Positions 37,001 through 46,416 of a stretch of 59,260 bases of DNA are shown here, in pieces. The DNA is from Flavobacterium psychrophilum DSM 3660 = ATCC 49418. GTDB lineage: Bacteria; Bacteroidota; Bacteroidia; Flavobacteriales; Flavobacteriaceae. The stretch's first letter is position 1. Every line of letters starts with the position of its first letter. The notes under the pieces were generated by a model. It saw nothing but the letters and a program-made list of their open reading frames with translations. It ran no database searches and had not been told where the DNA came from. A program made the translations under genes and the position numbers. The stretch covers positions 1-59,260 of the forward strand of contig NZ_MUHE01000039.1 of NCBI RefSeq assembly GCF_002217405.1. Reading direction: 5' to 3'.

Positions 37001-40000
37001 TAACCTCTGTAGCAGAACAACTTGCTCTTACATAAAACTCATAACAAGTGCCAGGAAGTAATCCTGTTGTAATATATGGATTTCCAGTGGTGGTAGTCCA
37101 ACCAGTAGATGCGGCTGTTGGTACTGGAGATCCACAAGGCAAGACTAATACTTGCCATGTTGTAGCTTGACTACCATTAGGGTTTAATGGCTGATTCCAA
37201 CCTAACATTGCTGTGGTTTGTGTTATACTAGAAACTGTTAATAATTTTGGTTTAACACATGACGGTGGTGGCCCACAAGTAACATTAGCAGTCCAACCCG
37301 CTCCTTGACCACCAGAATCACTTCTAAATCTAAAAGTTAAACAACCGTCAGTACTTGATGATGTAAATGGACCTGGGTTTGTGGTGCCCCAATAAGCCCC
37401 AGCAAGTGACATTGCAGCCCCAGTTCCCGCAGGATTTGTACTAGCTATTTGTGGCGCAGTAATACTATTCCCATCAAAAACATACAAACCATCCCTTTTT
37501 GGTTCAATATCAAATGCTGTAAAAGTCACCGTAACAATATCACTAGGATTAGTTGGACATATTGTAATAATTGAATTTTCATTATCTGAATAACCTGCAG
37601 TAGCCCCTCCCGTATCAAAGAAACCTCCTCCACAACCAGGGGATGTAGTTGCTGTTTTTACTCCAGACCATGGCCCTATATCACTTGCAGAACAAGCTCC
37701 TCTCACGTAGAAATCATAACACGTTCCTGCACTTAATCCTGTCATAACAAAAGGATTTGTAGAAGCAGTAACCCAACCAGTAGATGCTGCCGTTGGTGCA
37801 GGAGAACCGCAAGGTAAGGCAATACAATTCCATGAAGTTGCAGTCCCAACATTTCTCCATCCTACTGTAACAGTAGCTGATGTAATTGCCGTTACTGTTA
37901 ATGTATTTGGCGCCAAACAAGTTGGCAATGTTGTAAATTTTTTAACTATCGACCAATTACTTTTACTTGCACCACAAACTGCTCTTACATAAAAATCATA
38001 AGTAGTATTTTGTGTACGTCCAGTAACCGCTAGTGGATTTGTTGTTACCCCTGCGTATGTAGCTACTGATAATACTGTAGGTGCAGGAGATCCAGTAGGA
38101 ACTAAATAAACATCCCAAAGTGTTGATCCGTTTGCTGTCCAACCTAAATTTACAGTAGTTGCAGTAATAGCGGTAGTTGTTAAGTTTGTTGGGGCTAAAC
38201 AAGCTGCCTGACCACAATTAAATGTAGTTGCATATAAAGGACCTGTAGTCCCAATACCAGCTGCTTTTGTATATATTGTTTGTGAAAAAGGAGCATTATT
38301 AATTATAGAAACTTTAACTCTAGTTGGCACGGTACCCGCAACAGTCCAAACTAATTGAAAAGGATAGTTTTGGCATAATGTAACTGGTACGTTTAACAAA
38401 GTTCCTGATGTAAATTGCTGACCTAAAGTTGCTACAACATAACCATTTTGTCTAACTTCCATTCTTGCATTAGACCATTGTGCGGTTGTTGATTCTAATC
38501 TAAATGTATATGTACACTGATCTACAACTTCACAAACATTAGTATTGAACAAATAAGGCCCCGCCCACGGACTAAACACCCCAGCTCCGCAATCCGATCG
38601 TACCCAATATTGATAAGCGGTGCCTAATGTTAATCCTGAAACACCAAAATTTATATTTGTATTTGCTATAATACCAGGCACTGTAGGAATTGTACCACCT
38701 GCTGGCTGTACAGCTACTTGCCAAGATGTGGCAGCAGTAGGATTAGTCCAAGTCAAGTTTGCAGTTGCAGTTCCTATATTTGTAGCAATCAATCCTGCTG
38801 GAGGAGTACAAGTTACAGGCTGAATAACTAATGTATATGGTGTAGATTGGGTTGAAGTATTTGTAGAAATAACAAAAATATACGTTTGCCCTGCAACAAC
38901 CGCTAAACTAGGTATAACCCTAGGCGCATTAGACGAATTAGCAACACCTGTTCCTAAACAAGTTACACCAACGTTTGCGCAACCATTATAAACAAAAAGT
39001 GAAGAGTTAGGATTTGTTGGTGTCATTGTTACACTTATATTTCCAGACGTTGCAGGTGTATAAGAATAAAATACATCAAAGCCTGCAAGATAATTTGTTG
39101 TGCCACCCGCACATCCTGCGCCTTGTGGTACAGCTACATCATTACCATAAAAAATAGTATCACTAGAATGACTATATGTCGAACTGCCTATTATAATAGG
39201 CGACACACAAATCGAGCCTAAAGGTTTTGTAGAAAAAAGAGAGGAGATCCAAGCGCTCTTAACACCCGCAGAACAAAGCGAACGTACATAAAAAACATAA
39301 TCAGTTCCTGGCGTAAGCCCAGCTGCAGAATAAGTTGGCGCTCCTGTAATTACCCCAACTCCTGTTGGTGCCGATGCTACCGGAACAACTTCTACTTCCC
39401 ATTGTGTTGCACTCCCTGGATTTATCCAATTTAAAGTTGCAGACACTGACGCTAAATTAGTTACATTTAAACCCATAGGATCTAAACAACGCTCAGCAAC
39501 CTTAACGTCATCTATTAACCATCTATCCCCCGAAGTGGCTCCTGTTGGCTGTGTATTTACCCTAACAAATGCAACATATAATTGTGTTCCTGCTGGATAA
39601 GCCGCTAAACTAACTATCTTTTCCTCATACACAAGAGGCGAAGCATTAAGCGTTAAATCGTTCCAAGTCTGTACCGTAGTATATGCAGCTTGGTTAGTTT
39701 GACTCGCATCTGTAGAAACCCTAATCTCATAAGTAGTACCATTATCTGGCACACTTGTTTGTCTGGTAAAAAAACGCAATTGCGAGTTGATTGTCAGTGT
39801 AATTCGAGGAGAAACCAACCAATCTTGCGATGTGTTTCCTGCGCCTATATTCTCACGATCAACAATTGCTGCTTTCAGTCCAGAATGCACTCTTGTTGGG
39901 TCAGTTGTTTCAGTCCAACTAACTGCCGTTCCTACCCCATTATCTAAAACGGCCCAGTTGCCCGGTGTGGCAGGAGGAAATGTAGCTCCTTCAAATCCTT

Positions 40001-40067
40001 CTGTTATTTGAGCAAAACTCAAAAGAGGAAAGATTATCATGAAAAATGCTATAATATTTTTTTTCAT
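34041..40067 (-). CDS. Giant multidomain surface adhesin with T9SS type B C-terminal domain
   Basis: 2008 residues. Signal peptide (LLSFAQ), then a choice-of-anchor J/MAM-like domain (about 21-190). Five fibronectin type III-like modules start near residues 193, 420, 621, 717 and 937. Between them are two pre-peptidase-like beta domains (about 285-418 and 1035-1170) and a CUB-like domain (about 811-935). Four tandem repeats of about 83 residues follow (about 1337-1669), then three PKD/Ig-like modules (from about 1678) and the gliding-motility type sorting domain (about 1931-2008: ISPNGDGDNDTF...GWIYINK). It is surely exported by T9SS and surface-bound; ligand unknown. First gene of the adhesin-SprF-OmpA operon. 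Confidence 0.93.
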   Translation of the reverse strand: MKKNIIAFFMIIFPLLSFAQITEGFEGATFPPATPGNWAVLDNGVGTAVSWTETTDPTRVHSGLKAAIVDRENIGAGNTSQDWLVSPRITLTINSQLRFFTRQTSVPDNGTTYEIRVSTDASQTNQAAYTTVQTWNDLTLNASPLVYEEKIVSLAAYPAGTQLYVAFVRVNTQPTGATSGDRWLIDDVKVAERCLDPMGLNVTNLASVSATLNWINPGSATQWEVEVVPVASAPTGVGVITGAPTYSAAGLTPGTDYVFYVRSLCSAGVKSAWISSLFSTKPLGSICVSPIIIGSSTYSHSSDTIFYGNDVAVPQGAGCAGGTTNYLAGFDVFYSYTPATSGNISVTMTPTNPNSSLFVYNGCANVGVTCLGTGVANSSNAPRVIPSLAVVAGQTYIFVISTNTSTQSTPYTLVIQPVTCTPPAGLIATNIGTATANLTWTNPTAATSWQVAVQPAGGTIPTVPGIIANTNINFGVSGLTLGTAYQYWVRSDCGAGVFSPWAGPYLFNTNVCEVVDQCTYTFRLESTTAQWSNARMEVRQNGYVVATLGQQFTSGTLLNVPVTLCQNYPFQLVWTVAGTVPTRVKVSIINNAPFSQTIYTKAAGIGTTGPLYATTFNCGQAACLAPTNLTTTAITATTVNLGWTANGSTLWDVYLVPTGSPAPTVLSVATYAGVTTNPLAVTGRTQNTTYDFYVRAVCGASKSNWSIVKKFTTLPTCLAPNTLTVTAITSATVTVGWRNVGTATSWNCIALPCGSPAPTAASTGWVTASTNPFVMTGLSAGTCYDFYVRGACSASDIGPWSGVKTATTSPGCGGGFFDTGGATAGYSDNENSIITICPTNPSDIVTVTFTAFDIEPKRDGLYVFDGNSITAPQIASTNPAGTGAAMSLAGAYWGTTNPGPFTSSSTDGCLTFRFRSDSGGQGAGWTANVTCGPPPSCVKPKLLTVSSITQTTAMLGWNQPLNPNGSQATTWQVLVLPCGSPVPTAASTGWTTTTGNPYITTGLLPGTCYEFYVRASCSATEVSLWNGPKSFTTLLINDECIGSILVPVNQNTNCLQTVAGTVNAATASPEANSCGAIADNDDVWYHFTATSTTHHISLLGLNYATNPSGLEYTLYTGSCGAMTQFRGCVTDTGANNTTGLTIGQTYYVRVYSTATTSSTIQFELCIGTTQITCPTALPLCAIAPIVIPNNVGVPKLPNPVSPYSTTNANVGCLGSAPAPTFYYLTIPTNGNYSFFLEQGRTNVFPSPAGTGLDVDFVAWGPYTSTAAACASISTATAPATGNFCSYSFSNTETFTVNGAIAGQVYVLMITNFSQNRGFVRISQTRGPIPSSCCPYTNFSYPGAFFCQNSANILPTLQSGGTSGTFSATPAGLVINPVTGEINIGASAVGSYTVKNEIVGSGSCTTSTSTWLIKITAPANATISYSAPAYCANDTVVKNVTQTGTTGGTYYAVPAGLSINTATGAINPSASMPGNYTVNYAIATVAGCPTFLAPTAVTITKLPLATFNYGVLPHCQNAGSASPTFAAGGVAGLFTSTTGLVINTNTGVVDLVASTPATYTVTNTITGSGGCGTVVYSNTITIATSAIATFNYASSPYCQNMGTVSPIFTGGGVAGTFSSTAGLVINGVTGAVDLAASTPATYIVTNTIAPVNGCSLVSAFATIIINPNPRATIASSDADNTICSNDSATITVTPINYTTGATYSWTLNGNPIAGTTNTIPATATGTYAVTITLNGCTNITPLSLAFTVNSLPNFTLTGTNIVKCINETAVLSVVPTNFSLTDPTITYSWTLGGNPLSNTTSSISILAYGTYAVTVRNAGCTTTHQVNVTLDTASIPIGTNAQCVGQNYILTASPVNGSFTPGIGNVSYVWKNASGTVVGANTNTFNVSEYIRNNASITLPTTFTVAIVTIPEGCTDTTTFNVSTSVCIIQKGISPNGDGDNDTFDLRGLDVKQLAIFNRYGTKVYSLANYTNQWAGQSDKGQELPDGTYYYVIDQNNGETKTGWIYINK
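35060..36060 (-). repeat. Four tandem ~250-bp coding repeats in the adhesin
   Basis: The repeat unit of about 83 codons has the pattern F-x-Y-x-x-x-x-x-C-x-N, then a GGTFS-like turn, GLVIN, TGxIx, and a YTVxNxI strand. Units begin near 36060, 35810, 35560 and 35308 (reading leftward). The last two are most alike also at DNA level, so they are the youngest duplication and a site where copy number may vary. Confidence 0.75.
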
Positions 40068-40107
40068 AGTTATTAATATTTTTTGGTTTATTAATTCATC
40101 GAATCGC

Positions 40108-40141
40108 CAAATATAAGAAAAAATATTAATTTAATAAGCAA
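40108..40141 (-). promoter_or_regulatory. Candidate promoter of the adhesin operon
   Basis: On the minus strand TATATTTG (40108-40115) lies 23 bp from a TTG -33 element (40139-40141). The leader would be about 34 bases. Confidence 0.45.
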
Positions 40142-40215
40142 GAATTCAGAATGCCCCTTTTAGACGACAAACGCTAATTTTAATTGAATAAATAATTTTT
40201 TAATTTGAAAATGAG

Positions 40216-40223
40216 TAGATTTG
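40216..40223 (+). promoter_or_regulatory. Candidate -7 box of hflX
   Basis: TAGATTTG, about 16 bases before the ATG at 40239, implies a leader of about 9 bases. No well-placed -33 element. Confidence 0.4.
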
Positions 40224-40238
40224 TATTTTATTAAAATT

Positions 40239-41480
40239 ATGTTAGAAAAAGAAACCATAAATTTTGAGAAAACTATCATTGTAGGTATCGTAACTCAAAA
40301 TCAAAGTGAAGAAAAACTAAAAGAATATCTAGACGAGTTAGAATTTTTAACTTTTACCGCTGGCGGAGAAGTCGTAAAACGCTTTTCTCAGAAAATGGAA
40401 CGTCCCAATCCCAAAACCTTTTTAGGAACAGGGAAAATTGAAGAAATTAATTTATATGTTTTAGAAAACGGTATTTCAACCATTGTTTTTGATGACGAAT
40501 TAACCCCTTCTCAACAAAAAAACATTTCCAAAATTATCGATTGTAAAATCCTTGACAGAACACATCTTATCTTAGATATTTTTGCCCAAAGAGCCGAAAC
40601 TTCTTACGCAAGAACCCAAGTAGAATTAGCCCAATGTATCTATTTACTCCCAAGACTTTCCGGAATGTGGACACACTTAGAACGCCAAAAAGGGGGTATC
40701 GGAATGCGTGGCCCTGGAGAAACGGAAATAGAAACAGACCGCCGAATTGTTCGTGACAGAATTGCATTGCTTAAAGAAAAAATAAAAATCATAGACAAAC
40801 AACAAGCAACTCAAAGAGGAAATCGTGGCGCAATGGTTCGTGTTGCTTTAGTTGGATATACTAATGTAGGAAAATCAACCTTAATGAATGCCGTTGGAAA
40901 AAGTGATGTTTTTGTCGAAAACAAACTATTTGCAACCCTCGACACAACAGTCAGAAAAGTAGTCATTAAAAACCTCCCTTTTTTACTTTCTGACACCGTA
41001 GGTTTTATTAGAAAATTACCAACACAACTAGTAGATTCTTTCAAAAGCACACTCGACGAAGTTCGTGAAGCCGATTTACTATTACATGTAGTAGATATTT
41101 CTCACCAAGATTTTGAAGATCATATTGATGCGGTAAACAAAATTTTATTAGACATAAAAAGTGCCGACAAGCCTACAATTATGATTTTTAATAAAATCGA
41201 CGCATACAAACACCTTACCATTGATGCCGATGATTTAATGACCGAAAGAACCAGTAAACATTATACGCTTCAGGAATGGAAAAACACTTGGATGAACAAA
41301 GTAGGCGAACAAAACGCCTTATTTATATCGGCAACTAATAAAGAAAATTTTGAAGAATTTCGTAAAAAAGTGTACGAAACCGTTCGAGAAATACACATTA
41401 CTAGATTTCCCTATAACAAGTTTTTGTATCCAGATTATGAAGACGCTATAGATAAAGAAGAAGAACAAGACCAAGATTAG
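40239..41480 (+). CDS. hflX: GTPase HflX (ribosome-associated)
   Basis: 413 residues from MLEKETINFEK; an earlier in-frame Met six codons upstream overlaps the predicted -7 box. HflX splits or rescues stalled 70S ribosomes under stress. The N-terminal HflX domain ends in GGIGMRGPGETEIETDRR (about 152-169). The G domain has the P-loop G206-YTNVGKST, DTVGFIRKLP (G3) and NKID (G4). The acidic C-terminus (DKEEEQDQD) is variable in the family. Monocistronic with a clear terminator. Confidence 0.97.
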   Translation: MLEKETINFEKTIIVGIVTQNQSEEKLKEYLDELEFLTFTAGGEVVKRFSQKMERPNPKTFLGTGKIEEINLYVLENGISTIVFDDELTPSQQKNISKIIDCKILDRTHLILDIFAQRAETSYARTQVELAQCIYLLPRLSGMWTHLERQKGGIGMRGPGETEIETDRRIVRDRIALLKEKIKIIDKQQATQRGNRGAMVRVALVGYTNVGKSTLMNAVGKSDVFVENKLFATLDTTVRKVVIKNLPFLLSDTVGFIRKLPTQLVDSFKSTLDEVREADLLLHVVDISHQDFEDHIDAVNKILLDIKSADKPTIMIFNKIDAYKHLTIDADDLMTERTSKHYTLQEWKNTWMNKVGEQNALFISATNKENFEEFRKKVYETVREIHITRFPYNKFLYPDYEDAIDKEEEQDQD

Positions 41481-41501
41481 TCTTTTTACAACAAACGTTT
41501 T

Positions 41502-41546
41502 ACCGCAGATTTACATATTATTTTAACTGTAAATCTGCGGTTTTTT
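41502..41546 (+). terminator. Terminator of hflX
   Basis: A perfect 14-bp stem (41502-41515 and 41528-41541), 12-base loop, and a T run to 41546. It lies between convergent genes, but the T run favours the rightward transcript. Confidence 0.9.
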
Positions 41547-41549
41547 ATC

Positions 41550-42806
41550 CTACATTCCGCTTCTAATTGCTTCAACAGGATCTAATTTTGAAGCTGATAT
41601 TGCCGGCAATATCCCAGAGATTAATCCTATAAACGCTGCCAAACCAGTTCCTAAAAGTATATTTCCTAATCCGAGAATAAATTCGAAATCGAACGCATAA
41701 GTTAGTATTAACGAAATGAGCCAAACAAAAAGCAGACCAATTATACCGCCAAAAACAGATAAGATAATCGCCTCAAACAAAAACTGAAGCAAGATAAATT
41801 TATTTTTTGCCCCTAATGATTTCTGAATTCCTATTAAATTAGTACGTTCTTTTACAGACACAAACATAATATTAGCAATACCAAAACCGCCAACCAACAA
41901 AGAGAAACCTGCAATTATCCAACCAGCAAGGTTCATCACACCAATAACTTCATCAATCATATCTGTTGCGCCTTTAATAAAATTAATGAAAAAATTATTC
42001 ATCTCACCCGATTTAATTCCTCTAAAATTTCTAATTTTTTGCGCAATTTGACCTTTCAAACTTTCGGTATCAATATTCTTAGCGGGTTTTATAATAACAA
42101 TTGGTGTGAACGATTTGTTGTTGTCGCCAAACAAACTTCGAATTCTATTTACCGTAGGATAAATAGTAGTATCAGGATTTGAACCAAAACTCACCATGCG
42201 ATCGCCTACTTTTTTTAGCACACCAACGATTCTAAATTTCTGACCATACAATCGAATTTCTTTACCTATTGGCGAAACCCCATCAAACAAAGAGTTTCTA
42301 ATATCTGCCCCTATTACCACAGTATTTTCGCCAGAATTAGATTCTTGCTCACTAAAAAAACGCCCCTCAGAAAAATCTAAATTTTCAATATCAGAAAACT
42401 CATAAGTACAAGGAATTACGGCTATCGAACTAACTGTTTTCGACTCATATTTTATATTTTCCCTTCCCGCATAAAACTGATAACAAACCGCTTCTACATC
42501 AGTCAAATTATTTTTCAATAACTTATATTCCTCATAAGTTACATTAGGAAACTGATCTATTTTCCAATCAGGGATTTCCGATGGTCCAAAACAATATTTA
42601 AATAAAAAAACCGTACTATTGTCTAGGCTTCCAATATCTTTTTTAATTTTTCTGTCTAACGAATCGACCGCGGCAAGCACAGCAATAATCGAAAAAATTC
42701 CAACGGTAACCCCTAACAACGATAATAAAGTACGCAATTTATTATTCCGCAATGCGTTTACAGCAAAACTGAAACTCTCTTTAAGCAATCGTATATATAT
42801 AATCAT
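41550..42806 (-). CDS. MacB/FtsX-type ABC transporter permease
   Basis: 418 residues. One TM helix near 20-45 is followed by a periplasmic MacB core domain (about 45-275), then three TM helices at the C-terminus (about 285-405) with the FtsX-domain signature VKERTNLIGIQKSLGAKN. This four-TM MacB topology belongs to exporters or mechanotransmission systems acting on periplasmic substrates. No ATPase or adaptor gene is next to it, so the partner ATPase must be elsewhere. Substrate unknown. Confidence 0.92.
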   Translation of the reverse strand: MIIYIRLLKESFSFAVNALRNNKLRTLLSLLGVTVGIFSIIAVLAAVDSLDRKIKKDIGSLDNSTVFLFKYCFGPSEIPDWKIDQFPNVTYEEYKLLKNNLTDVEAVCYQFYAGRENIKYESKTVSSIAVIPCTYEFSDIENLDFSEGRFFSEQESNSGENTVVIGADIRNSLFDGVSPIGKEIRLYGQKFRIVGVLKKVGDRMVSFGSNPDTTIYPTVNRIRSLFGDNNKSFTPIVIIKPAKNIDTESLKGQIAQKIRNFRGIKSGEMNNFFINFIKGATDMIDEVIGVMNLAGWIIAGFSLLVGGFGIANIMFVSVKERTNLIGIQKSLGAKNKFILLQFLFEAIILSVFGGIIGLLFVWLISLILTYAFDFEFILGLGNILLGTGLAAFIGLISGILPAISASKLDPVEAIRSGM

Positions 42807-42932
42807 AGGAATATTTGTAATGTAAATTTGAGTAATTCTTAGCTAAAAACCTAACACAGAAACAATTTAACAATATGTGTATAATTTTAAATTTTTGTTA
42901 CAATCTTAGCTAAAAATTAATTACAAAAAAAC

Positions 42933-42940
42933 TACTTTTG
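42933..42940 (+). promoter_or_regulatory. Candidate -7 box of purH
   Basis: TACTTTTG, 23 bases before the ATG at 42963. No -33 element at normal spacing. Confidence 0.5.
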
Positions 42941-42962
42941 CAAAATAAACTACAACAACACA

Positions 42963-44495
42963 ATGAATACTACAAAAACAATACAATCAGCACTTATTTC
43001 TGTTTTCGATAAAGAAGGTCTAGAGCCAATTGTAAGAAAATTACACGAACAAAATGTAATTTTTTATTCTACTGGCGGAACCGAAGATTTTATAAAAAAC
43101 CTAGGAATCCCTGTAGTTCCAGTTGAAGATGTAACCTCTTACCCATCAATCCTTGGCGGAAGAGTAAAAACTTTACACCCAAAAGTTTTTGGCGGCATTT
43201 TAAACCGTCAGGACAACGAGTCTGATGTGCAACAAATGCAAGAATACAATATACCTCAAATAGATGTAGTAATTGTTGATTTGTATCCCTTCGAAAAAAC
43301 AGTTGCATCAAGCGCTTCTGAGGCAGATATTATCGAAAAAATAGACATCGGTGGTATTTCACTTATTCGTGCTGCTGCAAAAAACTTCAAAGACACCGTA
43401 ATTATCCCTTCGGTAAATGAATATGCGTTATTTTTAGACATTATTTCAACTCATAACGCACAAACCACATTAGAACAAAGAAAGCAATTTGCCACCAAAG
43501 CTTTTAATGTTTCCTCACATTACGATTCAGCAATTTTTAATTATTTTAATACAAATAAAGAAGAAGTTGTTCTAAAAATTAGCCAAACCAAAGCTGACGT
43601 TTTGCGTTACGGAGAAAACCCACATCAAAAAGGATTCTTCTTTGGAGATTTCGATAAGATATTTACAAAATTACACGGTAAAGAATTATCTTACAACAAT
43701 TTATTAGATGTAGATGCTGCTGTAAATTTGATGGGAGAATTTAAAAATGACGAACCAACATTCGCTATTTTAAAACACAATAATGCTTGCGGAATTGCAT
43801 CAAGAAAAACAATGAAAACAGCTTATCTTGATGCACTAGCTGGAGACCCAACATCAGCCTTTGGAGGCGTTCTAATTGCCAATGGAAATATAGACTTGGC
43901 TACAGCCGAAGAAATAAATAAATTATTCTGCGAAGTAGTAATAGCACCAAGTTATGACCAAAACGCCATCGAATTATTACAAGAAAAAAAGAATAGAATA
44001 ATATTAGTTCAAAAAGAATTAAACCTACCAACAACTTCTGTTAGAAGCTGTTTAAACGGAATCTTAGTTCAAGATAAAGATTTAATTACCGATGCTGAAG
44101 CACATTTAACAACTGCAACAAAAACAGCACCTTCTAAAGAAGAAATTGAAGATTTATTGTTTGCCTCTAAAATTTGTAAACACACAAAATCGAACACAAT
44201 TGTTTTAGCAAAAAACAAACAATTGTGCGCTTCAGGAACAGGACAAACCTCGAGAGTCGATGCACTAACCCAAGCCATTCACAAAGCAGTATCTTTTAAT
44301 TTTGATTTGAAAGGCGCAGTAATGGCAAGCGACGCTTTCTTCCCTTTCCCAGACTGCGTAGAGATTGCAAAAAACGCAGGAATAGCGGCAGTGATACAGC
44401 CAGGCGGATCTATAAAAGACGAATTAAGCATAAATTATTGCGACAAAAATAATGTTGCAATGGTATTTACAGGAATTCGCCATTTTAAACATTAA
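42963..44495 (+). CDS. purH: Bifunctional AICAR transformylase/IMP cyclohydrolase
   Basis: 510 residues, normal PurH length. It performs the last two steps of de novo IMP synthesis. The N-terminal MGS-like cyclohydrolase domain (about 1-190) has STGGTEDFIKNLGIPV, GGRVKTLHPKVFGGIL and DLYPFEKTV. The AICAR transformylase domain has the catalytic KHNNACGIA Lys-His pair and ends AVIQPGGSIKDE...GIRHFKH. The mreB gene follows after 53 bp. Confidence 0.98.
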   Translation: MNTTKTIQSALISVFDKEGLEPIVRKLHEQNVIFYSTGGTEDFIKNLGIPVVPVEDVTSYPSILGGRVKTLHPKVFGGILNRQDNESDVQQMQEYNIPQIDVVIVDLYPFEKTVASSASEADIIEKIDIGGISLIRAAAKNFKDTVIIPSVNEYALFLDIISTHNAQTTLEQRKQFATKAFNVSSHYDSAIFNYFNTNKEEVVLKISQTKADVLRYGENPHQKGFFFGDFDKIFTKLHGKELSYNNLLDVDAAVNLMGEFKNDEPTFAILKHNNACGIASRKTMKTAYLDALAGDPTSAFGGVLIANGNIDLATAEEINKLFCEVVIAPSYDQNAIELLQEKKNRIILVQKELNLPTTSVRSCLNGILVQDKDLITDAEAHLTTATKTAPSKEEIEDLLFASKICKHTKSNTIVLAKNKQLCASGTGQTSRVDALTQAIHKAVSFNFDLKGAVMASDAFFPFPDCVEIAKNAGIAAVIQPGGSIKDELSINYCDKNNVAMVFTGIRHFKH

Positions 44496-44501
44496 TTTTA
44501 T

Positions 44502-44509
44502 TACTTTTG
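44502..44509 (+). promoter_or_regulatory. Candidate -7 box of the mre operon
   Basis: TACTTTTG just after the purH stop, 40 bases before the mreB ATG at 44549. No clear -33 element. It would allow mre expression independent of purH. Confidence 0.5.
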
Positions 44510-44548
44510 TTGAGCATTTAATATAAATAAATTTAACCCTGACTAAAT

Positions 44549-45577
44549 ATGGGATTTTTTGATTTCATGACCGAGGATATTGCGATAGATCTTGGCACCG
44601 CAAACACGCTAATAATTCATAACGATAAAGTTGTGATAGATAGTCCATCGATAGTGGCTCGTGATCGGATTTCTGGTAAGATAATTGCCGTTGGAAAAGA
44701 AGCTAGCTTAATGCAAGGAAAAACCCATGAAAACATAAAAACCATTCGACCATTAAAGGACGGAGTTATTGCAGATTTTGATGCTTCGGAGCAAATGATA
44801 AAAATGCTTATTAGAAGTATTCCAGCTTTGCAAAAAAAGTTGTTTACACCAGCTCTGCGCATGGTTATTTGTATCCCATCAGGAATTACCGAAGTAGAAA
44901 TGCGTGCGGTAAAAGAATCTGCAGAACGTGTAAACGGTAAAGAAGTCTATTTAATACATGAACCAATGGCAGCAGCGATAGGTATTGGTGTAGATATCAT
45001 GCAACCCAAAGGAAATATGATTGTAGATATTGGTGGTGGTACTACCGAAATTGCAGTTATAGCTCTTGGCGGAATTGTATGTGATAAATCCGTTAAAATT
45101 GCGGGAGACGTTTTTACAAACGATATTATTTATTATATGCGTACCCAACACAATTTATTTGTAGGAGAAACAACTGCTGAAAAAATAAAAATTGAAATAG
45201 GAGCAGCCATCGAAGATTTAGATTCTCCACCAGAAGACATGTCAGTTCAAGGACGTGATTTATTAACTGGAAAACCTAAACAAGTCGAGGTATCATCGCG
45301 AGAAATTGCCAAAGCATTAGACAAATCTATACAACGTATTGAAGATGCTGTAATGGAAACATTATCGCAAACACCACCCGAATTAGCAGCCGATATTTAC
45401 AATACAGGAATTTATCTTGCAGGTGGAGGCTCGATGCTTCGCGGATTAGACAAACGCATCTCGCAAAAAACAGATTTACCCGTTTTTATCGCCGAAGACC
45501 CTCTAAGAGCAGTAGTTCGTGGCACAGGAATGGCACTAAAAAACCTTACAAAATACAGAAGTATCCTTTTAAAATAA
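44549..45577 (+). CDS. mreB: Rod-shape determining protein MreB (bacterial actin)
   Basis: 342 residues. It polymerises at the inner membrane and guides side-wall peptidoglycan synthesis. Actin-fold motifs: DLGTANTLI (phosphate 1, about 13-21), DIGGGTTEIAVIALGG (phosphate 2, about 161-176) and YLAGGGSMLRGLD (adenosine site, about 288-300). The N-terminal MGFFDFMTED is the membrane-binding amphipathic end. First gene of mreBCD-mrdA-rodA. Confidence 0.98.
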   Translation: MGFFDFMTEDIAIDLGTANTLIIHNDKVVIDSPSIVARDRISGKIIAVGKEASLMQGKTHENIKTIRPLKDGVIADFDASEQMIKMLIRSIPALQKKLFTPALRMVICIPSGITEVEMRAVKESAERVNGKEVYLIHEPMAAAIGIGVDIMQPKGNMIVDIGGGTTEIAVIALGGIVCDKSVKIAGDVFTNDIIYYMRTQHNLFVGETTAEKIKIEIGAAIEDLDSPPEDMSVQGRDLLTGKPKQVEVSSREIAKALDKSIQRIEDAVMETLSQTPPELAADIYNTGIYLAGGGSMLRGLDKRISQKTDLPVFIAEDPLRAVVRGTGMALKNLTKYRSILLK

Positions 45578-45585
45578 AAATATAA

Positions 45586-46416
45586 ATGCAGCAAATAATT
45601 AATTTTGTATTTAAAAACAGCACTCGTATGCTGTTTTTGCTGCTTTTGATAACTTCATTAACACTTACCATACAATCTCATTCCTACCACAGAAGTACAA
45701 TCGTAAATTCGACAAACATCCTAACAGGAACTGTATTTGAAAAAGTAAGCGAAGTAAATACCTACTTTAACTTAAGAGAACAAAACAACAAATTAGCACA
45801 AGAAAATGCTACTTTGCGCAAAATTCTTTTCAACCAGAAAGACAGTACAACAATCCTAAAAAAAGACAGTTTAAAAGGATACGACAAGATCGATGTAATT
45901 CAGTCTCGTATAATTAACAACTCTTATAATGTCCCTGAAAATTATCTAACCATAAATAGTGGTTCACTTCAAGGAATTAAAGAAGATATGGGGGTAGTAA
46001 ACAGCCAAGGAATTGTAGGAATAGTCGAAAAAGTTTCACCAAAATATGCCACAATATTAAGCGTTTTGAATATAAAATCTCAGATAAATGCAAAAGTAAA
46101 AAAGTCGAACCATTTTGGCTCGCTAGTTTGGAATGCAAAAAACGCAGGGTATGTACAACTAATAGATGTTCCTAGACTTGCCACAGTAAAAAAAGGAGAT
46201 ACCGTAGTAACAGGCGGACGATCTACCATTTTTCCTGAAAATATCCCAGTAGGAATTATCGACAAAATTTATACAGATACCGAAACAAATTACTACACAA
46301 TAAACGTAAGATTGTTTAATGATATGACCAATTTAAATCATGTTTACATCATCTCAAATAAAGAAAGTGCAGAAATAAATAAATTAGAAAAAGAAACAAT
46401 CAAAGCAAATGAATAA
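45586..46416 (+). CDS. mreC: Rod-shape determining protein MreC
   Basis: 276 residues. One N-terminal TM helix (about 13-29), a coiled coil (about 55-80) and a periplasmic beta domain with the MreC pattern VGIVEKVSPKYATILSVLN. It connects MreB/RodZ to PBP2 and RodA and activates the elongasome. Begins 8 bp after mreB; its end overlaps mreD by 8 bp. Confidence 0.96.
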   Translation: MQQIINFVFKNSTRMLFLLLLITSLTLTIQSHSYHRSTIVNSTNILTGTVFEKVSEVNTYFNLREQNNKLAQENATLRKILFNQKDSTTILKKDSLKGYDKIDVIQSRIINNSYNVPENYLTINSGSLQGIKEDMGVVNSQGIVGIVEKVSPKYATILSVLNIKSQINAKVKKSNHFGSLVWNAKNAGYVQLIDVPRLATVKKGDTVVTGGRSTIFPENIPVGIIDKIYTDTETNYYTINVRLFNDMTNLNHVYIISNKESAEINKLEKETIKANE

